A stretch of DNA of 44,149 bases, taken from the NCBI GenBank assembly GCA_030848545.1, contig JAVDCA010000039.1:1-44149 (forward strand), given 5' to 3'. The DNA is from Astrobacterium formosum. GTDB lineage: Bacteria; Pseudomonadota; Alphaproteobacteria; Rhizobiales; Xanthobacteraceae. Below, piece after piece: positions 8,302 through 15,651 of the stretch. The notes under the pieces are model-generated. The model searched no databases and was not told the DNA's origin. It worked only from the letters and a program-made list of their open reading frames with translations. The translations under genes and the position numbers were made by a program. Within the stretch, counting starts at the first letter, position 1. Each line of letters starts with the position of its first letter.

Positions 8302-9465
8302 TCACTTCTTCATCTTCGCGGCGCCGATCTCACGATCCCACTTGTCGAACATCGCCACGAGTTCCTTGGCGTCGAGGGGGGGCTCGGTCGGATTGCCGGC
8401 GATCAGGGCCGCATATTCCGGCCGACCGAACTTCTCGATGGTTTGTCGGCTCTCCTTCGGGGCCATGTCGAGCGTCACGCCCTTGATGGCCGGGCCCGGA
8501 TACATGTAGCCGTGATCGAACATGTAGGCCTGCTGCGCCGGCTTGAGCAGGAACGCCATCAGCTCCAGAACGACCTTGAGCTTGTCCGCGCGGACGCCCT
8601 TCGGGATCGCCATGTAATTGGCGTCGCCGACCCAATGGAAGTTCTTGAAGGCGCCGACCTTGTACTCTTCCGGCACAATGCCGAGATAGCGCGGGTTGAT
8701 GTCCCAGCCGGTGGTGGTGGCGATGATGTCGCGCGTGCCGTTGGCCAGCTCCTTCATCGATGCGGTGGTGCCGGCGGTGTAGTACTCGATGCAGGTGTCG
8801 AGCATCTTGAGATAGGCCCAGGTCTTGTCCCAGCCATTGATCGGATCCATGGGGTTCTTGTCGCCGAGCAGGTAGGGAAGGCCCATCACGAAGGTGCGGC
8901 CGGGGCCCGAATTGGCCGGCCGGGCATACATGAACTTGCCCGGATTGGCCTTGCAGTAGGCCATGAGGGCCTCCGGCGTGTCGGGGACGTTCTTGACGCG
9001 GTCGGGCGCGTATTCGAGCAGCGGTCCGGACGGATACCAGTCGATGACGAAGGCGTTGCCGCGGGCCATCTCCTGCATCAGATAGGCCCCGGGGATATAG
9101 AGCTCCTTCAGGTTCGGAAACTTGTCGGCGTATTTCGGCAGGATCTGCAGCCAGAGGCCCTGCTCCATGCCGGCGGCGAGCGCGTCATTGCCGGTCAGCA
9201 CAAAATCGATGTCGACGCGACCGGCGTCCTGCTGCGCCTTCAGCTTGCCGGCGAGTTCGGGCGCGGTCGCCTGGGTGAAGACGAATTTCGAGACCAGCTC
9301 CGGATGCTCGGTCTGGAATTTCTCCAGCGCCGGCTGGCTGACCTGAAGGTCGCCGGCGACGTCGATCACATTGATCACCACGGGTTCCGCCATGGCACCG
9401 AAACTGGTCGAGGCGAGCAGGGCGCTCGCGATCAGAAGGCAGGATTTCCAGCGCAAAAGGGACAT
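8302..9465 (-). CDS. ABC transporter periplasmic substrate-binding protein
   Basis: 387 aa. The Sec signal peptide is clear: MSLLRWKSCLLIASALLAST with cleavage near AMA-EP at about residue 26. The mature part has the layout of extracellular solute-binding protein family 1 / PotD-like proteins, including TGWDINPRYLG and WVGDANYMAIPKG-type segments of the hinge and C-lobe. It captures the substrate in the periplasm for the PotABC-like transporter downstream. It follows the nagB-like gene by about 50 bp, and the stem-loop after it would allow higher expression than the permeases. The ligand cannot be read from the sequence; operon content suggests a sugar or amino sugar. Confidence 0.9.
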   Translation of the reverse strand: MSLLRWKSCLLIASALLASTSFGAMAEPVVINVIDVAGDLQVSQPALEKFQTEHPELVSKFVFTQATAPELAGKLKAQQDAGRVDIDFVLTGNDALAAGMEQGLWLQILPKYADKFPNLKELYIPGAYLMQEMARGNAFVIDWYPSGPLLEYAPDRVKNVPDTPEALMAYCKANPGKFMYARPANSGPGRTFVMGLPYLLGDKNPMDPINGWDKTWAYLKMLDTCIEYYTAGTTASMKELANGTRDIIATTTGWDINPRYLGIVPEEYKVGAFKNFHWVGDANYMAIPKGVRADKLKVVLELMAFLLKPAQQAYMFDHGYMYPGPAIKGVTLDMAPKESRQTIEKFGRPEYAALIAGNPTEPPLDAKELVAMFDKWDREIGAAKMKK

Positions 9466-9517
9466 TCGTTCTCTCCACTCTGGTTGTCGTTGAACAAACT
9501 GGACGGAAAGTTACGGG

Positions 9518-10282
9518 CTATGCGTTCGCTGATGCAGGCTTCTTGGTCAGGCGGCTTGCGGCGGCGCGATCGAGAAAGGCGTGGCAGTGGGGATGCTGCT
9601 GAAGGATCGAGGCCGGCCACAGGTTCGTGACGGGGCCTTCCAGCACGTGCTGGACCGCTTTGGCCTTGCGCTCGTCGGGGATGGTGAGGACGATGAGACG
9701 GCTGGACAAGATGCGCTGCACCGTCATCGAGATCGCTTCGGTGGGGACGTCTTCTAGGGTGGGGAACCAGCCTTCGCCGAACTGCTGGCGACGGCAACGC
9801 TCCTCCAGCTGCACCACCTTGTAGGCGACGGTCGAAGCGAAATCGGCCGGCGGATCGTTGAAGGCGAGGTGGCCGTTCTCACCTATCCCCGCGAACATGA
9901 CGTCGATGGGATGGGCGTCGAGCAGTGCATTGATGCGGTCGAGCTCGGCGTCCAGGTCCGCGGCGTCGCCGGCGATGAAGTGGAACGCACCCAGCGTCGG
10001 CAGCTTCCCGGTGAACCGCTCCTTGAGATATTTGCGGAAGCTCGCCGGGTGGGTTTCCGGCATGCCGATATATTCGTCGAGATGGAAGGCGGTGACCTTC
10101 GACCAGTCGATGTCCGGCAGGGCGACGAGCGCCTCCAGCAGCGCGAACTGGCTCGCCCCGGTGGCGATGACGAGGGTGGCGCGGCCACGCTCGGCGATCG
10201 CCTGCCGGATTGCCGCAGCGCCGAAGGCTGCGGCCGCCTCGCCGCTGGCCGCTTTGGTCTCATGGTAATGGATGTCAATCAT
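9518..10282 (-). CDS. nagB: Glucosamine-6-phosphate deaminase-like protein
   Basis: 254 aa of the NagB/RpiA/CoA-transferase fold. The family motif LDEYIGM, with the catalytic Asp region, is followed by [13 protein letters not shown], which matches the deaminase signature including its His. NagB converts glucosamine-6-phosphate to fructose-6-phosphate and ammonia. Here it would link the imported sugar to central metabolism, but a related aldose-ketose isomerisation is also possible. ATG 10282 has AGGA 7 nt upstream; a GTG at 10288 overlaps the lacI stop but lacks spacing. It is the second gene of the operon after lacI, before the binding protein. Confidence 0.85.
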   Translation of the reverse strand: MIDIHYHETKAASGEAAAAFGAAAIRQAIAERGRATLVIATGASQFALLEALVALPDIDWSKVTAFHLDEYIGMPETHPASFRKYLKERFTGKLPTLGAFHFIAGDAADLDAELDRINALLDAHPIDVMFAGIGENGHLAFNDPPADFASTVAYKVVQLEERCRRQQFGEGWFPTLEDVPTEAISMTVQRILSSRLIVLTIPDERKAKAVQHVLEGPVTNLWPASILQQHPHCHAFLDRAAASRLTKKPASANA

Positions 10283-10284
10283 GG

Positions 10285-11400
10285 TCACTTCCTGCTCGAC
10301 GGGTCGGAGACGGTCGACTTGGCCACCGGCCGACGGCGTGCCCGGCGCGCGGGCGTCGGCGCCGGCGGTCGCGTGGGGGCCGGGCCGGTGGAATTGCGGA
10401 CGATGAGTTCGCCGGTGATGACGTGGCTGTCGGCCTTCGGCGTGGGATTGGCAAAGCCGTCGAGCAGCAAGTCGACGGCGTTGGCGCCTGCAAGCGCGCA
10501 GCGCGCAGTCACGCTGGTCAATGGCGGATAAGTCGTGGCGGCGATGATGTCGTCGCAGCCCACCACGCTGAAGTCGCCGGGCACCGACAGGCCAAGTTCG
10601 CCCATCCCCGCCATGATTCCCTGTGCGACGACATCGTCGACCGCGAGCGCCGCCGTGACGCCCGCCTCCAGCAGCCTGGTCACGCAGTCGCGGCCGGATT
10701 CATGGCTGGGTCGGCCGACGTCGATCTCGACCACCGAGAGCCCATGCGCGCTGCCGGCGGCGGCGACTGCGCGTGCGCGCTGCTGGCTCGACCAGGAGGA
10801 GCGCGGTGCCCCCACATAGGCGATCACGCGATGGCCGAAGCCGGCCAACAGGTCGACGGCGGCGGCGAATCCGGCGCTGGTGTCGACAAGGACCCGCCGG
10901 ATGCCCTGCAGGTCGCGGTTGATCACCACGACCGGCTTGCGAGCGGTGTGTTTGCGAATGAGGTGCTCGTCGAGGCGCGGCGAGGCCAGCACGAATCCGT
11001 CCACCTGCGCGGCGAGTTTGCTGAGGAGCACGTCCTCGAGTTGAGCCGTCTCGTCGGAGTCGCCTAAGAATGTGGCATAGCCGCGCTTGTAGGCCTGCGC
11101 CTGTGCACCCCGCATGAGCGCGGAGAAGAAGGGATTGGCGACATCCGGCAGGATGAGGGCGATGTTGCCGGCGCGGCCGGTCGACAACGCCCGTGCCACC
11201 TGATTGGGCACATAGCCCAGACGCTGCGCGGTCCCGAGAACCTTCTCGACCGTCGCCGGGGTCAGAAGCTCGGGTTGCGAGAATGCGCGCGACACCGTCG
11301 CCTGGGAAACGCCAGCCACCCGGGCGACCAGCCGGATGGTGGGAGTGGGTTTCGCTTTCGGCGGCTTGATCACGACAGCACCCAATGAAACCGCTTTCAT
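10285..11400 (-). CDS. LacI family transcriptional repressor
   Basis: 371 aa. The N-terminal helix-turn-helix reads [19 protein letters not shown], followed by a hinge helix around VARALSTGR and a periplasmic-binding-type effector domain ([17 protein letters not shown] through [16 protein letters not shown]). The C-terminal 30 residues are a Pro/Arg-rich tail. It heads the nagB-ABC operon, overlapping nagB, and should repress it until a sugar ligand binds. An inverted pair of LacI-type operators covers its ATG, so the first residues MKAVS are encoded within the operator. A later start (GTG near codon 9) is possible and would leave the DNA-binding domain intact. Confidence 0.92.
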   Translation of the reverse strand: MKAVSLGAVVIKPPKAKPTPTIRLVARVAGVSQATVSRAFSQPELLTPATVEKVLGTAQRLGYVPNQVARALSTGRAGNIALILPDVANPFFSALMRGAQAQAYKRGYATFLGDSDETAQLEDVLLSKLAAQVDGFVLASPRLDEHLIRKHTARKPVVVINRDLQGIRRVLVDTSAGFAAAVDLLAGFGHRVIAYVGAPRSSWSSQQRARAVAAAGSAHGLSVVEIDVGRPSHESGRDCVTRLLEAGVTAALAVDDVVAQGIMAGMGELGLSVPGDFSVVGCDDIIAATTYPPLTSVTARCALAGANAVDLLLDGFANPTPKADSHVITGELIVRNSTGPAPTRPPAPTPARRARRRPVAKSTVSDPSSRK

Positions 11401-11423
11401 CCCATGATGAAAGCGGTTTCATT
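11384..11423. promoter_or_regulatory. Inverted pair of LacI-type operators
   Basis: Perfect inverted repeat with 18-bp arms: AATGAAACCGCTTTCATC (11384-11401) and its complement (11406-11423), separated by CCAT. Each arm is itself a LacI/GalR-type operator (TGAAA-N4-TTTCA with central CG). One operator covers the lacI start codon and the other lies just upstream, so a repressor tetramer or two dimers could block lacI-operon transcription and perhaps the divergent dehydrogenase gene. Regulation is inferred from sequence only. Confidence 0.85.
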
Positions 11424-11684
11424 AAGTGTCAATGGCTTTCCTCTGTTGTTCATGGCGCCGCGACGTTCGGGGCGTCGGGCCGATTTGCCGGAGGACGCAT
11501 CCGCCGCCACCGCTTGATGTCGCGCGGAACAGAGGCGTAGCGCGCGGGCGGGCCCGAAAGGCGCAATTGTTGCACCGAGTTCCGCGTCGCCCGCGGGAAC
11601 ACGCCCCGGGCGGCGCACGTTGACACTTGCGGAATTCAAACGCACGCCGTCGACGGCGTGGAGCAGACCTCCGGAGGCCGGACG

Positions 11685-12689
11685 GTGCGCGTCGCCGTAT
11701 TCAGCACCAAGCCGCACGATCGCCGCTTCCTGGAGGCGGCCAATACGAAGACCCGTCACCAGCTGGTGTTCCTCGAGCCGCAGCTGTCCTGCGAGACCGT
11801 CCCTTTGGTAGAAGGAGCCGGCGCCGTCTGCGCCTTCGTGAACGACCGGCTGGACGCCGAGGTGATCGCGCAACTGACTAGCCAGGGCATCGGCTTGATC
11901 GCGCTGCGATCGGCCGGTTTCAACCACGTGAATCTGGCGGCCGCCGAAACCGCCGGGATCACCGTTGCGCGCGTGCCCGCCTATTCTCCCCATGCGATCG
12001 CGGAGCACACCATCGCCCTCATCCTGACCCTCAACCGCAAGACCCACCGGGCCTTCAATCGCGTGCGCGAGGGCAATTTCGCGCTCGAAGGACTGCTCGG
12101 CTTCGACCTCGACGGCAAGACCGTGGGGATCGTCGGCACCGGGTTGATCGGCGTGGCCGTGGCCAGGATCATGACCGGCTTTGGCTGCCGCGTGATCGCC
12201 TACGATCCGGTCCCCAACCCCGGATGCGAAGCACTCGGCGTGCGCTATGTCGCGATCGATGAACTGCTGTCCGGAAGCGACATCATCACGCTGCACTGCC
12301 CGCTGACGCCGGCGACCTACCACCTGATCGATGCCTACGCGCTCGGGCGCATGAAGCGGGGCGCCATGCTGATCAATACGAGCCGCGGCGCCGTCGTCGA
12401 CACGCGCGCCGCGATCCGCGGCCTCAAGGACGGCACCATCGGCAGCCTCGGCCTCGACGTCTACGAGGAGGAATCCGGCCTGTTCTTCGAGGACATGTCC
12501 GATCGGATCATCCCCGACGACGTCTTCGCCCGCCTGCTGACCTTTCCCAACGTGCTGATCACCGGCCACCAGGGCTTCTTCACCGAGGAGGCGTTGACGG
12601 CGATCGCGGAGACGACGATTGGCAACATCACCGCCTTCGAGCGCGATGGGCGAGCGCTGCACGAGGTCGGGGCCCGCAGGGCGGGTTGA
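11685..12689 (+). CDS. 2-hydroxyacid dehydrogenase, D-lactate dehydrogenase-like
   Basis: 334 aa NAD-dependent D-isomer-specific 2-hydroxyacid dehydrogenase. The nucleotide fold motif is GIVGTGLIG, and the catalytic set is Arg in NTSRGAVVD, Glu in GLDVYEEE and His in ITGHQGF. The LDVYEEE/SGLFFED pattern matches fermentative D-lactate dehydrogenase (LdhA), which reduces pyruvate to D-lactate. I chose GTG 11685 because GGAGG sits exactly 7 nt before it and the protein then starts VRVAVFSTKP as expected; a GTG at 11658 has no such site. It lies about 260 bp from the double LacI operator and is oriented divergently from lacI. A 36-bp piece of a second copy of this gene lies at 15202. Confidence 0.9.
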   Translation: MRVAVFSTKPHDRRFLEAANTKTRHQLVFLEPQLSCETVPLVEGAGAVCAFVNDRLDAEVIAQLTSQGIGLIALRSAGFNHVNLAAAETAGITVARVPAYSPHAIAEHTIALILTLNRKTHRAFNRVREGNFALEGLLGFDLDGKTVGIVGTGLIGVAVARIMTGFGCRVIAYDPVPNPGCEALGVRYVAIDELLSGSDIITLHCPLTPATYHLIDAYALGRMKRGAMLINTSRGAVVDTRAAIRGLKDGTIGSLGLDVYEEESGLFFEDMSDRIIPDDVFARLLTFPNVLITGHQGFFTEEALTAIAETTIGNITAFERDGRALHEVGARRAG

Positions 12690-12807
12690 ACGCAAGGCGA
12701 CGCCCGTTGCGGCGCGTCGCGACGCCGGCTCTGTTTGGTCGAAATGGGCCCGTGCGGTTCGAAGCCCTTGCGGTCTGCCTATCATCGACTAGATTAGGGC
12801 GATCTTA

Positions 12808-12852
12808 CGGGGATGGAGTCCCCCATAACCGCCGATCGGCTGATGACTCCTG
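12808..12852 (+). ncRNA. Fluoride riboswitch (crcB motif)
   Basis: All elements of the fluoride aptamer can be placed. The pseudoknot pairs GGGG (12809-12812) with CCCC (12821-12824). Stem P1 pairs GGAGTC (12815-12820) with GACTCC (12845-12850). The short hairpin is GCC-GATC-GGC (12831-12840). The conserved strings CATAACCGCC and GGCTGATGA match the known consensus. Fluoride binding should stabilise P1. The downstream genes DUF190 and enolase are classic members of the fluoride regulon, which supports the call. Confidence 0.92.
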
Positions 12853-12873
12853 CCGCAATTGCGAGCAGGAGTC
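12845..12873 (+). promoter_or_regulatory. Riboswitch expression platform sequestering the ribosome site
   Basis: GACTCCTGC (12845-12853) is the exact complement of GCAGGAGTC (12865-12873), with an inner CGC/GCG extension. The left arm is also the 3' strand of riboswitch stem P1, so the two pairings are mutually exclusive. The right arm contains AGGAG (12867-12871), 7 nt before ATG 12879. Without fluoride the ribosome site would be masked; with fluoride P1 would free it. No U-tract follows, so control should be translational rather than by termination. Confidence 0.75.
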
Positions 12874-12878
12874 CGCTT

Positions 12879-13499
12879 ATGGTTATCGACGCCAGATCCG
12901 CCATCCCGCTGCCAATCCTTCCGCTGCCGATTTCGGAACATCAAGCCTTCAGGCGCTCGATCTTCGGGCGTCGGATCTTCAGACGTGGCGTCCCGGCAAG
13001 GTGGTCGCGGGTCGCGATCGGTCGTTTCGCGCCCGTTACGTCCGGCCCCATGGAAACGGCTTTTCGTTGGTCGGAGGGCGGCCATGACCAGTGTCTGGGC
13101 ACTTGTAGCGCTCTGGCTCGGTCTCGCGCTCCTCGTGATGCGGTCCTGCTGCGAATATTCTTCGGCGAGAACGACATCTATGGCCGTATGCCTCTCTACG
13201 AGGCGATCGTGCTCAAGGCCCGCGAGATGCGCTGTGCCGGCACCACGGTGCTGCGCGGCGGCGTCGGCTTCGGCCGATCGAGCCGCCGGCACACCACCAG
13301 GATCCTGCGGCTGTCCCAAGACCTGTCGCTTGTCGTCGAGATCGTCGCCTCCCGGTCGAAGATCGAAGAATTCCTGCCGGTCCTCGACGGGATGATGTCG
13401 GGAGGGCTCGTGACGATGGAAAGGGTGCAAGTGCTTCAGTACGGATCGGCGAGCATAGCCGAGCCCAGCGCTCGCCACGCAACCGCCTTGCGGGCTTGA
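12879..13499 (+). CDS. DUF190 family protein of the fluoride operon
   Basis: The last 120 residues are a clear DUF190 domain: VLLRIFFGENDIYG, a PLYEAIVLKAREM helix, GATVLRG-like TTVLRGGVGFG, LRLSQDLSLVVEIV and LPVLDGMMSGGLVTMERVQV. This family is a frequent partner of CrcB/Fluc fluoride channels. I used ATG 12879 because it has the riboswitch-controlled AGGAG site and is in frame with the domain; ATG 13050 is an alternative. The N-terminal 85 residues resemble nothing I know. A separate frame starting at ATG 13084, with its own GGAGG site, encodes a short hydrophobic VWALVALWLGLALLVMR stretch like the last helix of CrcB and then runs out of frame with DUF190. The upstream part may therefore be a decayed crcB. 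Confidence 0.65.
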   Translation: MVIDARSAIPLPILPLPISEHQAFRRSIFGRRIFRRGVPARWSRVAIGRFAPVTSGPMETAFRWSEGGHDQCLGTCSALARSRAPRDAVLLRIFFGENDIYGRMPLYEAIVLKAREMRCAGTTVLRGGVGFGRSSRRHTTRILRLSQDLSLVVEIVASRSKIEEFLPVLDGMMSGGLVTMERVQVLQYGSASIAEPSARHATALRA

Positions 13500-13514
13500 A
13501 CCGAATTGACCGGC

Positions 13515-13868
13515 ATGGGCAAGATCAACAGCGCCAGAACGGTCGCCGATATCGAGTTCGTCATCGACAGCGGTCGGCACCCGAACGATGCGTCCGAATG
13601 GCATGCCCACGAGGTTCATTGCGTACGCAACCGCCATCGATTCCAGGGGGCGGTGTACGAGTTCATCATCGACGTGACGCAATTGACGCATGTGGGTACG
13701 CCACGCTCGGCGTGGCAGGCCATGATCGTGACGGAATGCTGGATCTTGCCTGGCGCCCGCCAGACCCCGCGCCAAAGCAAATGGCTCAAGGTCGTTCGCG
13801 GCAAGCCGTCGGATATGCTGACCTGGATGCGCCGGCACCGCACGCAGGCCATGACCAAGCTCACCTGA
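13515..13868 (+). CDS. Conserved-looking hypothetical protein, fluoride operon
   Basis: 117 aa, soluble, no signal peptide. It starts MGKINSARTVADIEFVIDSG and contains several Trp and His residues (EWHAHEVH, SAWQAM, CWILPGA, KWLKV, MLTWMRRHR). I do not recognise the family. It lies between DUF190 (15 bp upstream) and enolase (30 bp downstream) on the same strand, so it is very probably co-transcribed under the fluoride riboswitch and may contribute to fluoride tolerance. A TTG at 13506 would add three residues. A longer frame in another phase (13496-13933) runs into enolase and is not favoured. Confidence 0.65.
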   Translation: MGKINSARTVADIEFVIDSGRHPNDASEWHAHEVHCVRNRHRFQGAVYEFIIDVTQLTHVGTPRSAWQAMIVTECWILPGARQTPRQSKWLKVVRGKPSDMLTWMRRHRTQAMTKLT

Positions 13869-13898
13869 ATTTCAACCAACCCGGACCAGGAGCCGTCG

Positions 13899-15173
13899 AT
13901 GTCACCTCAGATCAAAGCGCTGGACGCTTATGAAATCCTCGATTCTCGCGGGAACCCGACCGTTCGCGTCGCTCTCGCGCTCAGCGACGGCACGCGCGTG
14001 GCCGCCTCGGTGCCGTCCGGCGCCTCGACCGGAGAGAACGAAGCGCTGGAATTGCGCGACGGCGACGCCAAGCGATACGGCGGCAAAGGTGTCCGGCACG
14101 CCATTTCGAACGTCATCGAGGTGATCGCGCCCGCGCTGGTCGGCCGCGATCCGACCCGGCAACGGGATATCGACAGGCTGATGATCGACCTCGACGGCAC
14201 GCAGGAGAAGTCGAAGCTCGGCGCCAACGCGATCCTCGGCGTATCCATGGCGGTGGCGCGCGCCGGCGCGAAGGTGACCGGAAAGCCGCTCTACCAATAC
14301 CTGTGTGCGGGCTCGCCGTCGGTCATGCCGGTGCCGATGATGAACGTCATCAATGGCGGCACTCACGCCGACAATTCCCTCGACTTCCAGGAGTTCATGC
14401 TGATGCCGATCGGCGCACCGACCTGTGCCGAGGCGGTGCGCTACGGTGCCGAGACTTTTCATGCGCTGCAGCGGCTGCTGAAGAAGCGAGGGCTGGCCAC
14501 GAGCGTCGGCGACGAAGGCGGCTTTGCTCCCAAACTCCGCAGCAACGATGAGGCTTGCCAGTTGATCGTGGAAGCCATCGAGGCGGCCGGATTCGTGCCG
14601 GGAAAACACCTGTCTGTTGCCCTCGATCCGGCTGCATCCGCGTTCTTCGTCGACGGGCGTTATCAACTGGCCAAGTCGGGCGCCGGCCCCAAGACGGCTG
14701 CCGAGATGCTCGACTTGTATACCCGCTGGATCGACCAGTACCCGATCGTGTCCATTGAGGACGGTTTCGACGAGAACGACTGGGCCGGTTTCCAGGCCAT
14801 GACCGCCCGGCTCGGGAGCCGCCTGCAGATCGTCGGCGATGATATCTATGTGACCAACACACACTTCATCCGCCGCGGCATCGACGAACAGGCGACCAAC
14901 GCCGTGCTCATCAAGCTCAACCAGATCGGCACCGTCTCGGAGACGATCGAAGCGATCGACATGTGCCGCAAGGCGGGCTGGAAATACGTGATCTCGCATC
15001 GATCCGGCGAGACAGAAGACACCTTCATCGCCGACTTTTCGGTCGCCATGGCGGGCGGCCAGATCAAGACGGGTTCGCTCTGTCGCAGCGAACGTATCGC
15101 CAAGTACAACAGACTCATCGAAATTGAACGCGAACTGGGAAACAAGGCGGTGTTTTCGAATCCGTTCGCGTAG
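13899..15173 (+). CDS. eno: Enolase (phosphopyruvate hydratase)
   Basis: 424 aa, the normal length. Family motifs are all present: EILDSRGNPTV at the N-terminus, SGASTGENEALELRDG loop, VGDEGGFAP, metal ligands in SVALDPAAS, VSIEDGFDENDW and IVGDDIYVTN, catalytic Lys in LIKLNQIGT, and the SHRSGETEDT loop. It interconverts 2-phosphoglycerate and phosphoenolpyruvate with Mg2+. Enolase is the classic fluoride-sensitive glycolytic enzyme, and a second enolase in a fluoride riboswitch operon is a known way to compensate. This is probably that stress copy, not the housekeeping one normally found near pyrG or kdsA. ATG 13899 has CAGGAG 6-7 nt upstream. Confidence 0.95.
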   Translation: MSPQIKALDAYEILDSRGNPTVRVALALSDGTRVAASVPSGASTGENEALELRDGDAKRYGGKGVRHAISNVIEVIAPALVGRDPTRQRDIDRLMIDLDGTQEKSKLGANAILGVSMAVARAGAKVTGKPLYQYLCAGSPSVMPVPMMNVINGGTHADNSLDFQEFMLMPIGAPTCAEAVRYGAETFHALQRLLKKRGLATSVGDEGGFAPKLRSNDEACQLIVEAIEAAGFVPGKHLSVALDPAASAFFVDGRYQLAKSGAGPKTAAEMLDLYTRWIDQYPIVSIEDGFDENDWAGFQAMTARLGSRLQIVGDDIYVTNTHFIRRGIDEQATNAVLIKLNQIGTVSETIEAIDMCRKAGWKYVISHRSGETEDTFIADFSVAMAGGQIKTGSLCRSERIAKYNRLIEIERELGNKAVFSNPFA

Positions 15174-15201
15174 GCGATCCGAAGCGGCCGGTACCGCCGC
15201 C

Positions 15202-15237
15202 GCGCGCGTGCCGGCCTATTCTCCCCATGCGATCGTG
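15202..15237 (+). other. Fragment of a second 2-hydroxyacid dehydrogenase gene
   Basis: Thirty-six bases just after enolase match 11967-12002, inside the dehydrogenase gene, with only a few differences. They encode the same RVPAYSPHAI peptide. Matching ends abruptly on both sides. It is a scrap left by recombination or an earlier duplicate of the dehydrogenase. Confidence 0.75.
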
Positions 15238-15243
15238 GCACCC

Positions 15244-15651
15244 ACGACAGGCACAATAGTGATACCGACCTTGGTCTGAACCGTCGCCCCCATTGCGCTT
15301 CGACCTGCGTCCGCCCACATTTGCAATCGCGATGTCGGCCGATCGGCTTCGTCATTCCGGACTCGCCGCCATAGCGAGTCGAAGACGCGGGTGAACGCGC
15401 CGATGGCGGCGCCCCGGAATGACCGAGCTGATCGACCGAATCCAGCATGATCGGCGGATGTCGGTCGGATCCAAGGGGAGCGCGTTCATGTCGCTGTTGT
15501 TTTCCAAGACCACGTTGGGGTCTCTTTCGCTGCAGAATCGCCTGGTGATGTGTCCGCTGACGCGCAGCCGCGCGATCGGCAACGTGCCCAACGACCTGAT
15601 GGTGGAGTATTACGCCCAGCGCGCGTCGGCTGGCCTGATCATCACCGAGGG
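15244..15651 (+). repeat. Direct repeat copy 2: leader plus 5' end of OYE gene
   Basis: Counterpart of 5141-5438. The leader and the first 55 codons of the OYE gene are shared, but here an extra segment of about 120 bp containing a palindromic element (15351-15423) separates leader and start codon. The copies are in direct orientation about 10 kb apart and enclose the lacI-nagB-ABC, dehydrogenase and fluoride loci. Confidence 0.85.
15351..15423. repeat. REP-like palindromic element
   Basis: Bounded by GTCATTCCGG (15351-15360) and its exact complement CCGGAATGAC (15414-15423). The same CATTCCGG ends occur at 27168-27262 and as half-elements at 5248, 37478 and 39940. In the duplicate leader at 5248 only the left end is present. 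Confidence 0.65.

Noticed and set aside
8215-9630. Long plus-strand open frame opposite the binding protein and nagB genes
   Set aside because: Arg/His/Gly-rich translation without motifs, fully antisense to genes with clear domains; a high-GC shadow.
11620-11625. TTGACA as a promoter of the dehydrogenase gene
   Set aside because: No -10 element at suitable distance, so a promoter is not supported.
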